Assembly (NCBI GenBank): GCA_024235715.1
Contig: JACKLW010000006.1
Location: 310,001-374,000 of the forward strand
Source: Accumulibacter sp.
GTDB lineage: Bacteria; Pseudomonadota; Gammaproteobacteria; Burkholderiales; Rhodocyclaceae
Reading direction: 5' to 3'
DNA length: 64,000 bases
In this document: positions 46,074 to 55,600 of the stretch, piece by piece
How the letters are laid out: each line of letters opens with the position of its first letter
Numbering within the stretch: position 1 is the stretch's first letter
Position numbers and translations under genes: made by a program
The notes under the pieces: generated by a model
Told to the model about the DNA's origin: nothing
Database searches by the model: none
Seen by the model: the letters and a program-made list of their open reading frames with translations, nothing else

Positions 46074-48614
46074 ATGGCATGGTTCAGCGTTCAAGGCAGC
46101 GCGCTGGCTTCGCTGGTCGGTGGACTGGCTCTGACCGCCTGGGCTGCGCAATGGGCCGCAGGCGTCGCCGAAAGCGAGGCCCGGCACGAATTCACGCAGG
46201 CGGCGGCCATACGTGTGCTGCAGCTCAAGGAGAGACTCGACGCCTACGAAGGCGTCCTGCGCGGGCTGCAGGGTTTCTTTGCCGGGTCGGTCGATGTGGA
46301 CCGCGACGAGTTCCGTCGCTACGTCGTCCGCCTCGGCCTCGGGACGCGCCTTCCCGGCGTTCAGGTCGTCGGTTTCGCACGCCGTGTGCCGCTCTCCGGG
46401 CGCGAAAGTTATCTCGAGTCGGTCGCCTCCGATCACCGGCTCGCTGACCACGGTTATCCGGCGTTCGCGATTCGCCCGGCAGGCGATCGCCCGGAGTACC
46501 TCGTGATTGAATATACCGAGCCAGCCAGGGGTAACGAGGCGGCTTTCGGCTTTGATCTGTTCAGCGAAAGCGCCCGTCGGAGTGCCGCCGAGCGCGCGCG
46601 CGCGAAGGGTGCACCGGCCGCAACCGAGCCGGTAACCCTGGTGCAGGAGACCGGAAATCAGGCCAGCTTCCTGCTGATGCTGCCGATCTACCGCAACGAC
46701 GCCCGGATCGCGACCGCGGACGAGCGGCAGGATGCCTTCGCTGGCGTCGTCTACGCGGCGTTCCGCATGGGCGACCTGGCCCGTGGCGTCTACGGCGACG
46801 ACGTCGACCGTCTCGACATGACCGTCGACGATGCCGGCCCCGTTGCTGGCGCGGCTGGCGAAGCGCTGCCGCTGCTGCGCCTGACGCCGTCGCCGCCGCG
46901 TGCCTCATCAGCACCTTTCCGCAGCGAGGCGCTGCTTGATTTTGCCGGCCGGCGATGGCGTTTGCGGAGCACGGCGGTTGATGCGCCGACGGCGGTAAAG
47001 CGAACGGCGACGGCAGTGCTCGCCGGTGGCGCCTTGATCAGCGTCCTTGTTTTCGGTCTGTTGCAGTCCTTTGCCGGGTCGCGCGCGCGTGCGCTCAAGC
47101 TGGCCGACGGCATGACGCACGAACTGCGTGAATCCGAGGCGCACACCCGCGCGGTGCTCGACAATACGCTTGACGCGATCATCACCATCGACGAGCAGGG
47201 GCTGATCGAGAGCTTCAACCTCGCCGCCGAGAAGCTCTTTCGCTACGGCAGCGAGGACGTGCTCGGCCGCAACGTCAAGATGCTGATGCCCGAACCCTAC
47301 GCCGGCGAGCATGATGGCTACCTCAGCGCCTATCGCAGGACCGGCCAGCGCAAGATCATCGGTCGCGAGCGCGAAGTCGTCGGCAAGCGCGCCGACGACA
47401 GCTGCTTTCCGATGGAACTGGCGGTTACCGAAGTGATGGTGAACGACCGCCGTCGTTTCATCGGCTTGATGCGCGACAAGACCGAACGTAAGAAGATGGA
47501 GCAACTCAAGAACGAGTTCGTGTCTACCGTCAGCCATGAGTTGCGCACGCCGCTGACATCGATCCGCGGTTCGCTTGGTCTGCTCGAGGGCGGACTCGCC
47601 GGCGAACTGCCAGGCCAGGCCCGATCGCTGATTGGCATCGCTGCCAGCAACTGCGAGCGGCTGGTGGTACTGATCAACGACATTCTCGATATGGAGAGGA
47701 TGGCCTCGGACGGGATGAGCTTCCAGTCCTTGACGCTGCCACTCATGCCGCTCATCGAGCAGGCCGTCGAGGCCAACCAGGGTTTTGCCGTGCAGCACGA
47801 AGTGCGGTTCGAACTCGTTGCGCGCCTCGCCGAGGGCAGCGCACGCATCGATCCCGATCGCTTTCTGCAGGTGCTCGCCAACCTGCTGTCCAACGCCGCC
47901 AAGTTCTCCCCTGCGGGCGAGACGGTCGATGTTTCCCTGCGGCGTCATGGCGCGCGCCTGCGCGTCGAAGTCGTCGATCGCGGCCCAGGCATCCCGGAGG
48001 ATTTCCGCGCGCGAATCTTCGAAAAGTTCTCGCAGGCCGACGCATCGACGACGCGCGCCAGGGGCGGGTCCGGGCTTGGCTTGTCGATCGCTCGGGCACT
48101 GGTCGAACGTATGGGCGGCGAGATTGGCTTTTGCAGCGAGCCGGGTCGCGGCAGCTGCTTCTGGTTCGAACTGCCCGAGGTGGCGGCGGGGGCCGCGCCG
48201 CTGGAAGGTGGCGTGACCCCTGGCAACGAAACCGACGGCCGATCGCCCGCCGCCGTGCTTCGTATTCTTCATGTCGAGGACGATGCCGATCTGGTTCGCG
48301 TCGTCGCTGCCCAATTCGGCAGCTCGGCGGAAATTATCGAAGCGCGTACGCTGTCAACTGCCAGGGAAGCAGTGGCCGGCAAGACCTTCGACGTGGTGAT
48401 TCTCGATATCGGCTTGCCGGACGGATCCGGCCTGGATCTCCTGCCGGTGATACAAGGCCTGGCCCGCTCGCCGCCGGTCGTCGTTTTCTCCGCCAGCGAC
48501 GCCGAATCGCGGCTGGCGACCGAGCACGAAGTTGCCGCCAGCCTGGTCAAGTCGCGAACCTCGAACGAGCGGCTGGTGCAGATCGTGCGCGAACTTGCGC
48601 AGCCGGGCGCCTGA
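46074..48614 (+). CDS. Hybrid sensor histidine kinase: CHASE, FixL-like PAS, HisKA, HATPase, REC
   Basis: 846 residues in the inner membrane. A first hydrophobic segment (~9-30), a periplasmic CHASE domain (~50-250, with LQGFFAGSVDVDRDEFRRYV and NEAAFGFDLFSESARRSAA), a second segment (~312-333), then a PAS domain (~350-460) very like that of FixL, with His413 in EHDGY and Arg433 20 residues later. The kinase core has the phospho-His488 in SHELRTPLTSI, ATP-site ANLLSNAAKFS, DRGPGIP and GGSGLGLSI, and the receiver ends with Asp778 in VILDIGLPDGSG. The ATG at 46074 is preferred over the GTG six bases upstream because GGAG (46063-46066) is seven bases before the ATG but only one base before the GTG. 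It is the first of six signalling genes. Confidence 0.93.
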   Translation: MAWFSVQGSALASLVGGLALTAWAAQWAAGVAESEARHEFTQAAAIRVLQLKERLDAYEGVLRGLQGFFAGSVDVDRDEFRRYVVRLGLGTRLPGVQVVGFARRVPLSGRESYLESVASDHRLADHGYPAFAIRPAGDRPEYLVIEYTEPARGNEAAFGFDLFSESARRSAAERARAKGAPAATEPVTLVQETGNQASFLLMLPIYRNDARIATADERQDAFAGVVYAAFRMGDLARGVYGDDVDRLDMTVDDAGPVAGAAGEALPLLRLTPSPPRASSAPFRSEALLDFAGRRWRLRSTAVDAPTAVKRTATAVLAGGALISVLVFGLLQSFAGSRARALKLADGMTHELRESEAHTRAVLDNTLDAIITIDEQGLIESFNLAAEKLFRYGSEDVLGRNVKMLMPEPYAGEHDGYLSAYRRTGQRKIIGREREVVGKRADDSCFPMELAVTEVMVNDRRRFIGLMRDKTERKKMEQLKNEFVSTVSHELRTPLTSIRGSLGLLEGGLAGELPGQARSLIGIAASNCERLVVLINDILDMERMASDGMSFQSLTLPLMPLIEQAVEANQGFAVQHEVRFELVARLAEGSARIDPDRFLQVLANLLSNAAKFSPAGETVDVSLRRHGARLRVEVVDRGPGIPEDFRARIFEKFSQADASTTRARGGSGLGLSIARALVERMGGEIGFCSEPGRGSCFWFELPEVAAGAAPLEGGVTPGNETDGRSPAAVLRILHVEDDADLVRVVAAQFGSSAEIIEARTLSTAREAVAGKTFDVVILDIGLPDGSGLDLLPVIQGLARSPPVVVFSASDAESRLATEHEVAASLVKSRTSNERLVQIVRELAQPGA

Positions 48615-48665
48615 GACACGCCGCGCCCGCAGCCCCGCCCGCAATGGAAGTGAAGAAGGAGAAAG

Positions 48666-49058
48666 ATGATGAGCGCTACCCTGCAACGCATTCTCTACGT
48701 CGAGGATGACGTTGATATTCGCACGGTGAGCAAGCTGGCGCTCGAAGCCGTGGGCGGCTTCGAGGTCGAGGTCGCCGCTTCCGGCGAGGAGGCGCTGGTG
48801 CGGGTGCGCGAATTCGTCCCCGACCTGCTCTTGCTCGACGTCATGATGCCGGGCATGGACGGGCCGACGACCCTGCGCGCCCTGCGCACGCTGCCAGATA
48901 CCGAGGCGGTGCCGGCGATCTTCATGACTGCACGTGCGCTCCCCGGCGAGATTTTGGCACTCAAGGCCGAGGGCGCGGTGGGCGTGATCACCAAGCCCTT
49001 CGATCCGATGACCCTGGCCGATCAGCTGCGCGCCCTCTGGGAGACGCAGGATGTCTGA
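48666..49058 (+). CDS. Stand-alone receiver-domain protein (CheY-like)
   Basis: About 129 residues made of a single receiver domain: acidic pocket VEDDVDIR, phospho-Asp57 in LLLLDVMMPGMDGP, Thr in IFMTARALP and Lys in GVITKPFDP. There is no output domain, so it probably relays phosphate to a histidine phosphotransfer protein or binds a target directly. Two ATGs lie in tandem (48666 and 48669); AAGGAG ends at 48661, and the second ATG has the better spacing. Its last 8 bases overlap the next gene, whose N-terminus carries an Hpt domain. Confidence 0.92.
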   Translation: MMSATLQRILYVEDDVDIRTVSKLALEAVGGFEVEVAASGEEALVRVREFVPDLLLLDVMMPGMDGPTTLRALRTLPDTEAVPAIFMTARALPGEILALKAEGAVGVITKPFDPMTLADQLRALWETQDV

Positions 49059-51501
49059 ACGGTCCGCAGCCGATCTGCTCGCCCAACTGGCTGCACTGGC
49101 CGACGAATTCCAGCGTTCGCTGCCGAACAGAGTGGACGAGGTCAAAGCCGCGATGGTAGCCATCGTCGACGACTGGGAGCCCGCGGCGCTGGTCGATCTG
49201 CGTTGCGCAGCGCATCGCCTTGTCGGTGCGGCCGGAACCTTTGGCCGCCCGGTGCTGGGAGAAGCGGCGCGCCGGATCGAGGAACTGGCGTGCCGGCTGG
49301 ATGCGGATCCGGCGGCGCATGACGAAGGCGTGCGCCTGGTGTTCGATGAGCTTCTGGCGAGCCTGAATTCCGCCGCCAGTACGCCGACTGCTGCCGAAAC
49401 GGCGTTCAGTCCGCCGGACGCTTCGGCGCAGCAGCGGGGCGGCCCGCTCGATTGCCCGGATGATCCTGTCGATCGCGTCGGCCACCCGTCGGCGCGCATC
49501 CTGATCGTCGAGGACGACCCGCTCATTGCCCGCGAACTGGTCCTGCGGCTGACGGCCATGGGCTACGCCACCGCTGGTCCGGTGGCCACCGGCGATGAGG
49601 CGGTGGCGTGGGCGGCGCGTGAACCACCCGACCTGGTGTTGATGGACATCGTACTGCCCGGCGCTGTAGACGGCATCGCGGCGGCGCGGGTGATCCTCGA
49701 CGAGCAACGGCTGCCGCTGCTCTACCTGACCGCGCACGCCGACGAGGAGCGTTTTGCTCGCGCCCGGATTACCGCCCCTTACGCCTACCTGATCAAGCCC
49801 TGCAACGATCGCGAACTGCAGCTGGCGATCGAGCTCGCCTTGCAGCGGCACCAGCGCGATGCCCTGTTGCGTGCCGAAGCCGAGCGCCAGGATAGGCGCA
49901 TCGACGAACTGGCGAGCACGCTCTCGGCGCTGGTCGAGGGAGCGACCGACTGCATTTTCGCCAAGGATCTCGATGGTCGCTACATCCTCTGCAACCGCGC
50001 CGTCGAGCAGCTTCTCGGACGGTCGCGCGAGGAAATTCTCGGGCGTCGCGACGAGGATCTTCTTGCCGCCGATCTGGCCGCACGGCGGCGCGCCGATGAG
50101 CAGCGAATCATCGCTGCGGCGACCACCGAGACCTGCGAGGAGGTGATCAGCGGTGCCGACGGCGAGGAGCGCACCTGTCTGACAACCAGAGGTTGCCTGC
50201 AGATCGCTGGCGAGCGGGCCGGGGTCTTTGCCATTGCCCGCGACATCAGCGCGCGCAAGGCCGCCGAACGGCGTCTGCGTCGCCTGAGTGGCTTTTTCAA
50301 TGCGCTGGCGCTGACCAATCAGGCGATCATGCACGCCGAGTCGGCCGAGGCGCTGCTGGCGCGTGCCTGCGAGATCGTCGTCCGTCACGGCGAAGTCGAT
50401 GGCGCGTGGATCGGCCTGCTCGATGCCGAAGGCTGGATCCGTGTCGTCGCCGATTCGGGTTCTGCCGGGGAGTACCTCACTGGCCTGCGCATTTCGATCG
50501 ACGCGCAGCGAGAGGAGGGGCATGGCCCGAACGGTGCCGCGATGCGCGACGGTCGCCCGGCGATCTGCAATGATTTTCTCACCGACCCTCGTACCCGGCC
50601 CTGGCAGGGACGGGCACGAGCGGCGGGAATCCGGGCCTCGGCAGCGTTTCCGGTCCGTCGCGCCGGTGCGGTAGTCGGCGTCTTCAGCCTCTATGCCGCG
50701 CAGGTCGGCTTCTTCGACCAGGAACTCATAGAACTGCTCGGTGAACTTGCCAGCGACATCTCGTTCGCACTCGACAAGTTCGGCGACGATAGTCGGCGAC
50801 GCCGTGCGGAGGCGGGCCTGCAGGGGGCTCTCGAGCGCCTGCACGAGGTTTCGGCGCGCCTGATCGGCGTGCAGGAGGACGAGCGACGTCGGCTGGCCCG
50901 CGATCTGCACGACGACATCGGGCAGAACCTGACCATGATCAAGATCGTACTGCTGGGCATGACCCAGTCGGGCGCGTACGGCGCGAACGAGGAAATCCGC
51001 GAAGCCGCGGAAATCGCCGACCGGACGCTGCAGCGGGTACGCGCCCTGTCGGTCGCGCTGCGCCCGCCGCAGCTCGACGATCTCGGCCTGGTGCCAGCGC
51101 TGCGGGCGCATCTCGACACGACCTGTCACCACGCCGGAATCAAGGCCAGCTTTGTTGGCGGCGAGGGGTTGCCGCGAGTGCCGGAGAATATCGCCATCGC
51201 CTGCTTTCGCATTGCCCAGGAGGCGCTGAACAATGTCGTTCGCCATGCACGTGCGACCGCGGTCGTGCTCGAGTTGCGGCTCGCCGACGGCGTGCTGGCG
51301 CTTTCCCTGCGCGACGACGGTTGCGGCTTCGATGCCGCAGCGGCGTTTGCCCACGCAGCGCGCGCCAGGAGTCTTGGCCTGCTCTCGATGCAGGAGCGTG
51401 CAGCACTCGCCGGCGGGCAACTGGCGGTGCTCTCGGCGCCCGAGCGGCGCGTCGGCAGCGAGGTGCGCGTGACTTTTCCCTTGCCCGGAGCGATGTCGTG
51501 A
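49051..51501 (+). CDS. Multi-domain kinase: Hpt-REC-PAS-GAF-HisKA_3-HATPase
   Basis: 816 residues with no membrane segment, so cytosolic. Domains in order: an Hpt-like domain with His55 in AAHRLVGAAGTFG; a receiver (~150-260) with Asp199 in LVLMDIVLPGAVDG; PAS (~290-410); GAF (~430-590, VDGAWIGLLDAEGW and SAAFPVRRAGAVVGVFS); and a NarX-type kinase with His620 in ARDLHDDIGQNLTMI, ALRPPQLDDLGLVPAL and the ATP site AQEALNNVVRHA and RDDGCGFD. Having both an Hpt and a receiver before the kinase core is uncommon and suits a hub that takes phosphate from the hybrid kinase and passes it to the NarL regulator that follows. It overlaps both neighbours by a few bases. Confidence 0.92.
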   Translation: MSERSAADLLAQLAALADEFQRSLPNRVDEVKAAMVAIVDDWEPAALVDLRCAAHRLVGAAGTFGRPVLGEAARRIEELACRLDADPAAHDEGVRLVFDELLASLNSAASTPTAAETAFSPPDASAQQRGGPLDCPDDPVDRVGHPSARILIVEDDPLIARELVLRLTAMGYATAGPVATGDEAVAWAAREPPDLVLMDIVLPGAVDGIAAARVILDEQRLPLLYLTAHADEERFARARITAPYAYLIKPCNDRELQLAIELALQRHQRDALLRAEAERQDRRIDELASTLSALVEGATDCIFAKDLDGRYILCNRAVEQLLGRSREEILGRRDEDLLAADLAARRRADEQRIIAAATTETCEEVISGADGEERTCLTTRGCLQIAGERAGVFAIARDISARKAAERRLRRLSGFFNALALTNQAIMHAESAEALLARACEIVVRHGEVDGAWIGLLDAEGWIRVVADSGSAGEYLTGLRISIDAQREEGHGPNGAAMRDGRPAICNDFLTDPRTRPWQGRARAAGIRASAAFPVRRAGAVVGVFSLYAAQVGFFDQELIELLGELASDISFALDKFGDDSRRRRAEAGLQGALERLHEVSARLIGVQEDERRRLARDLHDDIGQNLTMIKIVLLGMTQSGAYGANEEIREAAEIADRTLQRVRALSVALRPPQLDDLGLVPALRAHLDTTCHHAGIKASFVGGEGLPRVPENIAIACFRIAQEALNNVVRHARATAVVLELRLADGVLALSLRDDGCGFDAAAAFAHAARARSLGLLSMQERAALAGGQLAVLSAPERRVGSEVRVTFPLPGAMS

Positions 51502-52154
51502 GCGACCGCATTCGCGTCGTTCTCGCCGACGATCACTGCCTGGTGCGAGCGGGCATTCGCTCTTTGCTCGGCGGCTTTGCCGGCGTCGAGGTGGTGGGCG
51601 AAGCCGACGACGGGCGCGGTGCAGTCGGCTGCGTCGGCGATTGCCTGCCGGACGTGCTGTTGATCGATATTGCCATGAAGGACATGAACGGCTTGCTGGC
51701 AGCGGCCGAGATCCGCCGCCTTTATCCGCACGTGCGGGTGGTGGTGCTGTCGATGCATGCCGACCCCGAGTACGTGCTGCAGGCGCTGCAGGCCGGCGCT
51801 GCAGGCTATCTCATCAAGGACGCCGCGCCAGTCGAACTCGACCTCGCCCTGCACGCGGTGATGCGCGGCGAAACCTGGCTGTCGCCGCGTGTTTCACGAA
51901 CGGTGGTCGACGGCTACGTCGCGCGTCTCAATGCCCAGCCGGCTGCAGACGACGTCCTGACACCTCGCCAGCGCGAGATCCTGCGCCGCATCGCCGCCGG
52001 CAACGCGGCAAAGGAAATCGCGTTCGATCTGGGAATCAGCGCCAAGACCGTCGAGTCGCATCGTGCCCAGATCATGGAACGGCTCGGAATTCACGACGTG
52101 GCGGGCTTGACCCGATACGCGATCCGGACCGGCCTTGTTTCAGCCGCCGACTAG
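51498..52154 (+). CDS. NarL/FixJ-type response regulator
   Basis: 218 residues. Receiver (VVLADDHCLVRAGIRSLL, phospho-Asp57 in LLIDIAMKDMNG, Lys in GAAGYLIKDAAP) and a C-terminal LuxR-type helix-turn-helix (LTPRQREILRRIAAGNAAKE, KTVESHRAQIMERLG). The GTG start overlaps the stop of the preceding kinase (GTGA at 51498-51501), with GGAG seven bases upstream, so translation is coupled and that kinase is almost certainly its partner. The DNA target is unknown. Confidence 0.93.
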   Translation: MSDRIRVVLADDHCLVRAGIRSLLGGFAGVEVVGEADDGRGAVGCVGDCLPDVLLIDIAMKDMNGLLAAAEIRRLYPHVRVVVLSMHADPEYVLQALQAGAAGYLIKDAAPVELDLALHAVMRGETWLSPRVSRTVVDGYVARLNAQPAADDVLTPRQREILRRIAAGNAAKEIAFDLGISAKTVESHRAQIMERLGIHDVAGLTRYAIRTGLVSAAD

Positions 52155-52281
52155 CTGTCTGCCCGGCCAGGGGGCGATTGTCGACCGGGATTTCTCTGGC
52201 CGCCGCTGGGGGATCGCCCGATGGCGCGCGGCCGTTGCGGCCGTCAAGCTGCCCGCGTGTTCAAGTGATGGAATTGCCGTC

Positions 52282-52647
52282 ATGAGTGTGCGCAGGGTGT
52301 TGCTGGTCGATGACTGTCCCGAATTCCGCAGGTTGCTGGCACGCCTGCTGCGCGGCCGGGGTATGGAAATTGCGGGTAGCGTGGCCTCCGGCGAAGAGGC
52401 TCTGGTGGCGCTGGCAAGCGAGCGTCCCGATGTCGTGATTCTCGACGTCGCGATGGCGGGCCTCAATGGTCTAGAAACCGCCAAGCGGATCCGCGCAGAC
52501 TACGCCGACGTCAAGCTGTTGATCCTTTCGCTGCACGCGACGCCGGAGTATCGCGAGGCGGCGGCTGAAATTGGCGTCGACGCCTATGTCTGCAAGGCCA
52601 ATCTGGTGCCCGAATTGCCACGCGCTCTGGCGGCGCTGAACGAATGA
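52282..52647 (+). CDS. Second stand-alone receiver-domain protein
   Basis: 121 residues: acidic pocket LLVDDCPEF, phospho-Asp55 in VVILDVAMAGLNG, Ser in LLILSLHA and Lys in AYVCKANL. It resembles the receiver of the preceding NarL regulator (similar spacing and LSLHATPEY/LSMHADPEY), which suggests a duplication that lost its DNA-binding domain. It overlaps the start of the cyclic-di-GMP gene by four bases (ATGA at 52644-52647), so its target may be that protein. The ATG at 52282 lies ~130 bases after the NarL gene. Confidence 0.9.
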   Translation: MSVRRVLLVDDCPEFRRLLARLLRGRGMEIAGSVASGEEALVALASERPDVVILDVAMAGLNGLETAKRIRADYADVKLLILSLHATPEYREAAAEIGVDAYVCKANLVPELPRALAALNE

Positions 52648-55600
52648 AAGCCGACGTCGTGTTGACGACAGGCGACTACGCCACCGGGCCGCCAGATAGC
52701 GACCGGCAGCTCGCGGCGCTGCTGCGCCGGTTCCTTGCCGCCACGGCGCGCAGGAAGGGCCCGGAATTCTATGCTGCATTGGTCAGCGAGCTGGCCGTCG
52801 GGCTGCATGCCAAGGCTGTCCTCGTCGATGAGATCGTGGTTGCCGACGTCGTGGAAGCGAGGATGCTGGCGGGCTGGGTTGACGGCAAGCTGCTCCTGGA
52901 ATGTCGTTTTCCGGTCGCCGAGACGCCGGCTGCAGAGGTCCTGCGCACCAACGGCTTCGTGCGGCTGCCGCGGCCGGGAGCACGCACAGCGGGCGATCCG
53001 CGGCTCGCCGACCTGGCTTTCGCCAGCTACCTTGCGGCTCCTCTGACTTCGGCCGACGGCACGGCAATCGGTGTCCTGGCAGTGGTCAGTGCCGATCTCG
53101 CGCAGGATGATGATCGTGCCCGCCCGGTGCTCGGTTTCTTTGCCAGCTGCGCCGCCGCCGAACTCGAGCGCCAGCGGGTCATCACCGCGCTGGCGGCCGG
53201 CGAGGCGCGCTATCGCAGCGTGCTCGAGACCGCGGCCGATGCGATCCTTCTGGTCGATTCCGGCGGCACCATCGTCCTTGCCAATACCAGCGCCGAGCTG
53301 ATGTTCGCTTACCCTCCCGGCTCTCTGGAGGGGCAGTGCATCGACCTGCTGGTCCCGGAATCCAGGCGTGCCGGCCACGCTGCTCACCGTGCCCGCTTCG
53401 ACGCGCAGCCGCGCCACGGCAGCATGCGTGCCGCGCGACTCGAAGGCCAGCGCCGCGATGGCAGCGTATTTCCGGCTGAAATCAGCCTGAGCTACGTGCA
53501 TCACGACTCGGGACGAATCATCACCTGCGCGGTTCGTGACGTCAGCGAACGCGACCACCAGGCATTGGCACTGCGCCGCCTGAACGCGTCGTTGCGCCTG
53601 CTCCACGCGTGCAATGCCGCGCTGGTGCGCGCCGGCAGCGAGAGCGAAATCATCGCCGCCATCGTTGACCTGCTGCATCGGCAGGGCGGGTATTCAGCAG
53701 TCTGGGTCGATCGCCTCGGCGGCGACGGCGAAATGGCGGCCGAGCCGGCCGCCGCCATCGCCGCGGCGGCGCTCGATGGCGTCTGCTGGCACCGCGCTTT
53801 CCGCGCGCAGCTGTCGTCGCCGGCTCTGGCGCAGGGCAGGGCATTGACCTGCCTGTTTGCTGCGGCTGATGCTGACGCCAGCTGGATCGCCGACCTCGCC
53901 GGGCGCGGGCAGCGCGCGGCGATCGCCCTGCCGCTGGTCGCTCGTGGCGTGGCGGTCGGTGTGCTGAATCTGCTGACACCCGACCCGCAAGGTTTCGATG
54001 ACGACGCATGCGAGCTGCTTGGCGAACTCGCCGACGATCTCGCCTGCGGCATTGCCGCGCAGCGCGCCGAAGCCGGCATGTTGCTCCTGCAGCGCGCCGT
54101 CGAAGCGTCGGCAAACGGTGTCATGATCACCGATGCGGTGGCGCCCGATCATCCGATCACCTATGTCAACCCCGGATTTGAAGCCATCACCGGCTATTTG
54201 TCTGCCGACGTTCTCGGTGGCAGCGGCCGTTGTCTGCTCGGCGCCGGGCGCGATCAGCTGGCGCTCAACGAGTTGCGCCAGGCGCTGCGCGAGCGACGTG
54301 GCACGCAGGTCACGCTGCGCTGTTTGCGCAAGGATGGTGCGCCGCTGTGGACCGAACTGAATCTGTCGCCGGTATTTTCGCCGGATGGCACGCTCGGGCA
54401 TTTCGTCAGCGTCTTCCACGATATCAGCGAGCGCCAGCGCTACGAAGAGGAGCTCGAACACCAGGCCAACCACGATTCGCTGACCGGGCTGGCGAACCGG
54501 AACCTCCTGCGCGACCGCCAGCAGCAGGCGATCGCCTACGCCGAACGGCACGACGCCAGCCTGGCGGTGCTGGCCGTCGACGTTGACCAGTTCAAGCGGG
54601 TCAACGACAGCCTGGGTCACGGCCACGGCGACCAACTGCTGCGCGTCGTCGCCGAGCGGCTCGCCGAAAGCGTTCGTGACGGTGATACCGTGGCCCGCCT
54701 TGGCGGCGACGAATTCGTGATTGTCCTTGCCGATCCGCTCGCTGAGGACGAGTCGGCGAGGGTGATTGCGCGCATCCTGGAACGGGTTGCGCGACCACTC
54801 GACGTCGGCGGCCAGCAACTGACGATGAGCTGCAGCATCGGCGCCAGCATCTACCCGCGCGATGGCCGCGATCCCGAGACCCTGCTGAAGAACGCCGACG
54901 CCGCGATGCATCGTGCCAAGCTTGCCGGCCGTGGATCCTTCCACTTCTATCAGGCCGAGATGAACGAGCGCATCGCCGATCAGTTGACGCTCGAAGCGGA
55001 CCTGGCGCGTGCGGTCGAGCGTGGCGAGCTCGAACTTCACTACCAGCCGCAGGTCGACCTGCGCAGCGGCGAGATCGTCGGTGCCGAAGCGCTGCTCCGC
55101 TGGCGGCATGCCACGCGCGGCATGATTGCACCAGACGATTTCATCGCGCTCGCCGAAGACACCGGCCTGATCGTCCCGATCGGCCAGTGGGTGATCGACT
55201 CCGCCTGTCAGCAACTCCGCATCTGGCGGGATGCCGGCCTGAAAGCGCCACGCCTGGCGGTCAACCTTTCCGCGCGACAGTTCCAGAGTGACGATCTGGC
55301 CGATCAGATCGTCGCCGCGATCGAGCGTGCCGGGCTGGCGGCGGGCGCGCTGGAAGTCGAACTGACCGAGAGTCTCGCGTTACAGGAAATTGCTCGGGTC
55401 GACGCGATGCTGAGAAAGATCCGGGCCGCCGGCGTGACGACGGCGATCGATGACTTTGGCACCGGCTTCTCTTCGCTTTCCCAGCTGATGCGAATCACGG
55501 TCGACCGCATCAAGATCGATCGCTGCTTCGTCCGCGACATCCTCACCGACCGCACCGCGGCCGCCGTCTCGCTGGCAGTGATGGCAATGGCGAGGAGCCT

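Noticed and set aside
48988-51420. 810-codon minus-strand frame opposite the Hpt-REC kinase
   Set aside because: The plus-strand gene has complete kinase motifs and couples with its neighbours; the opposite frame has none.
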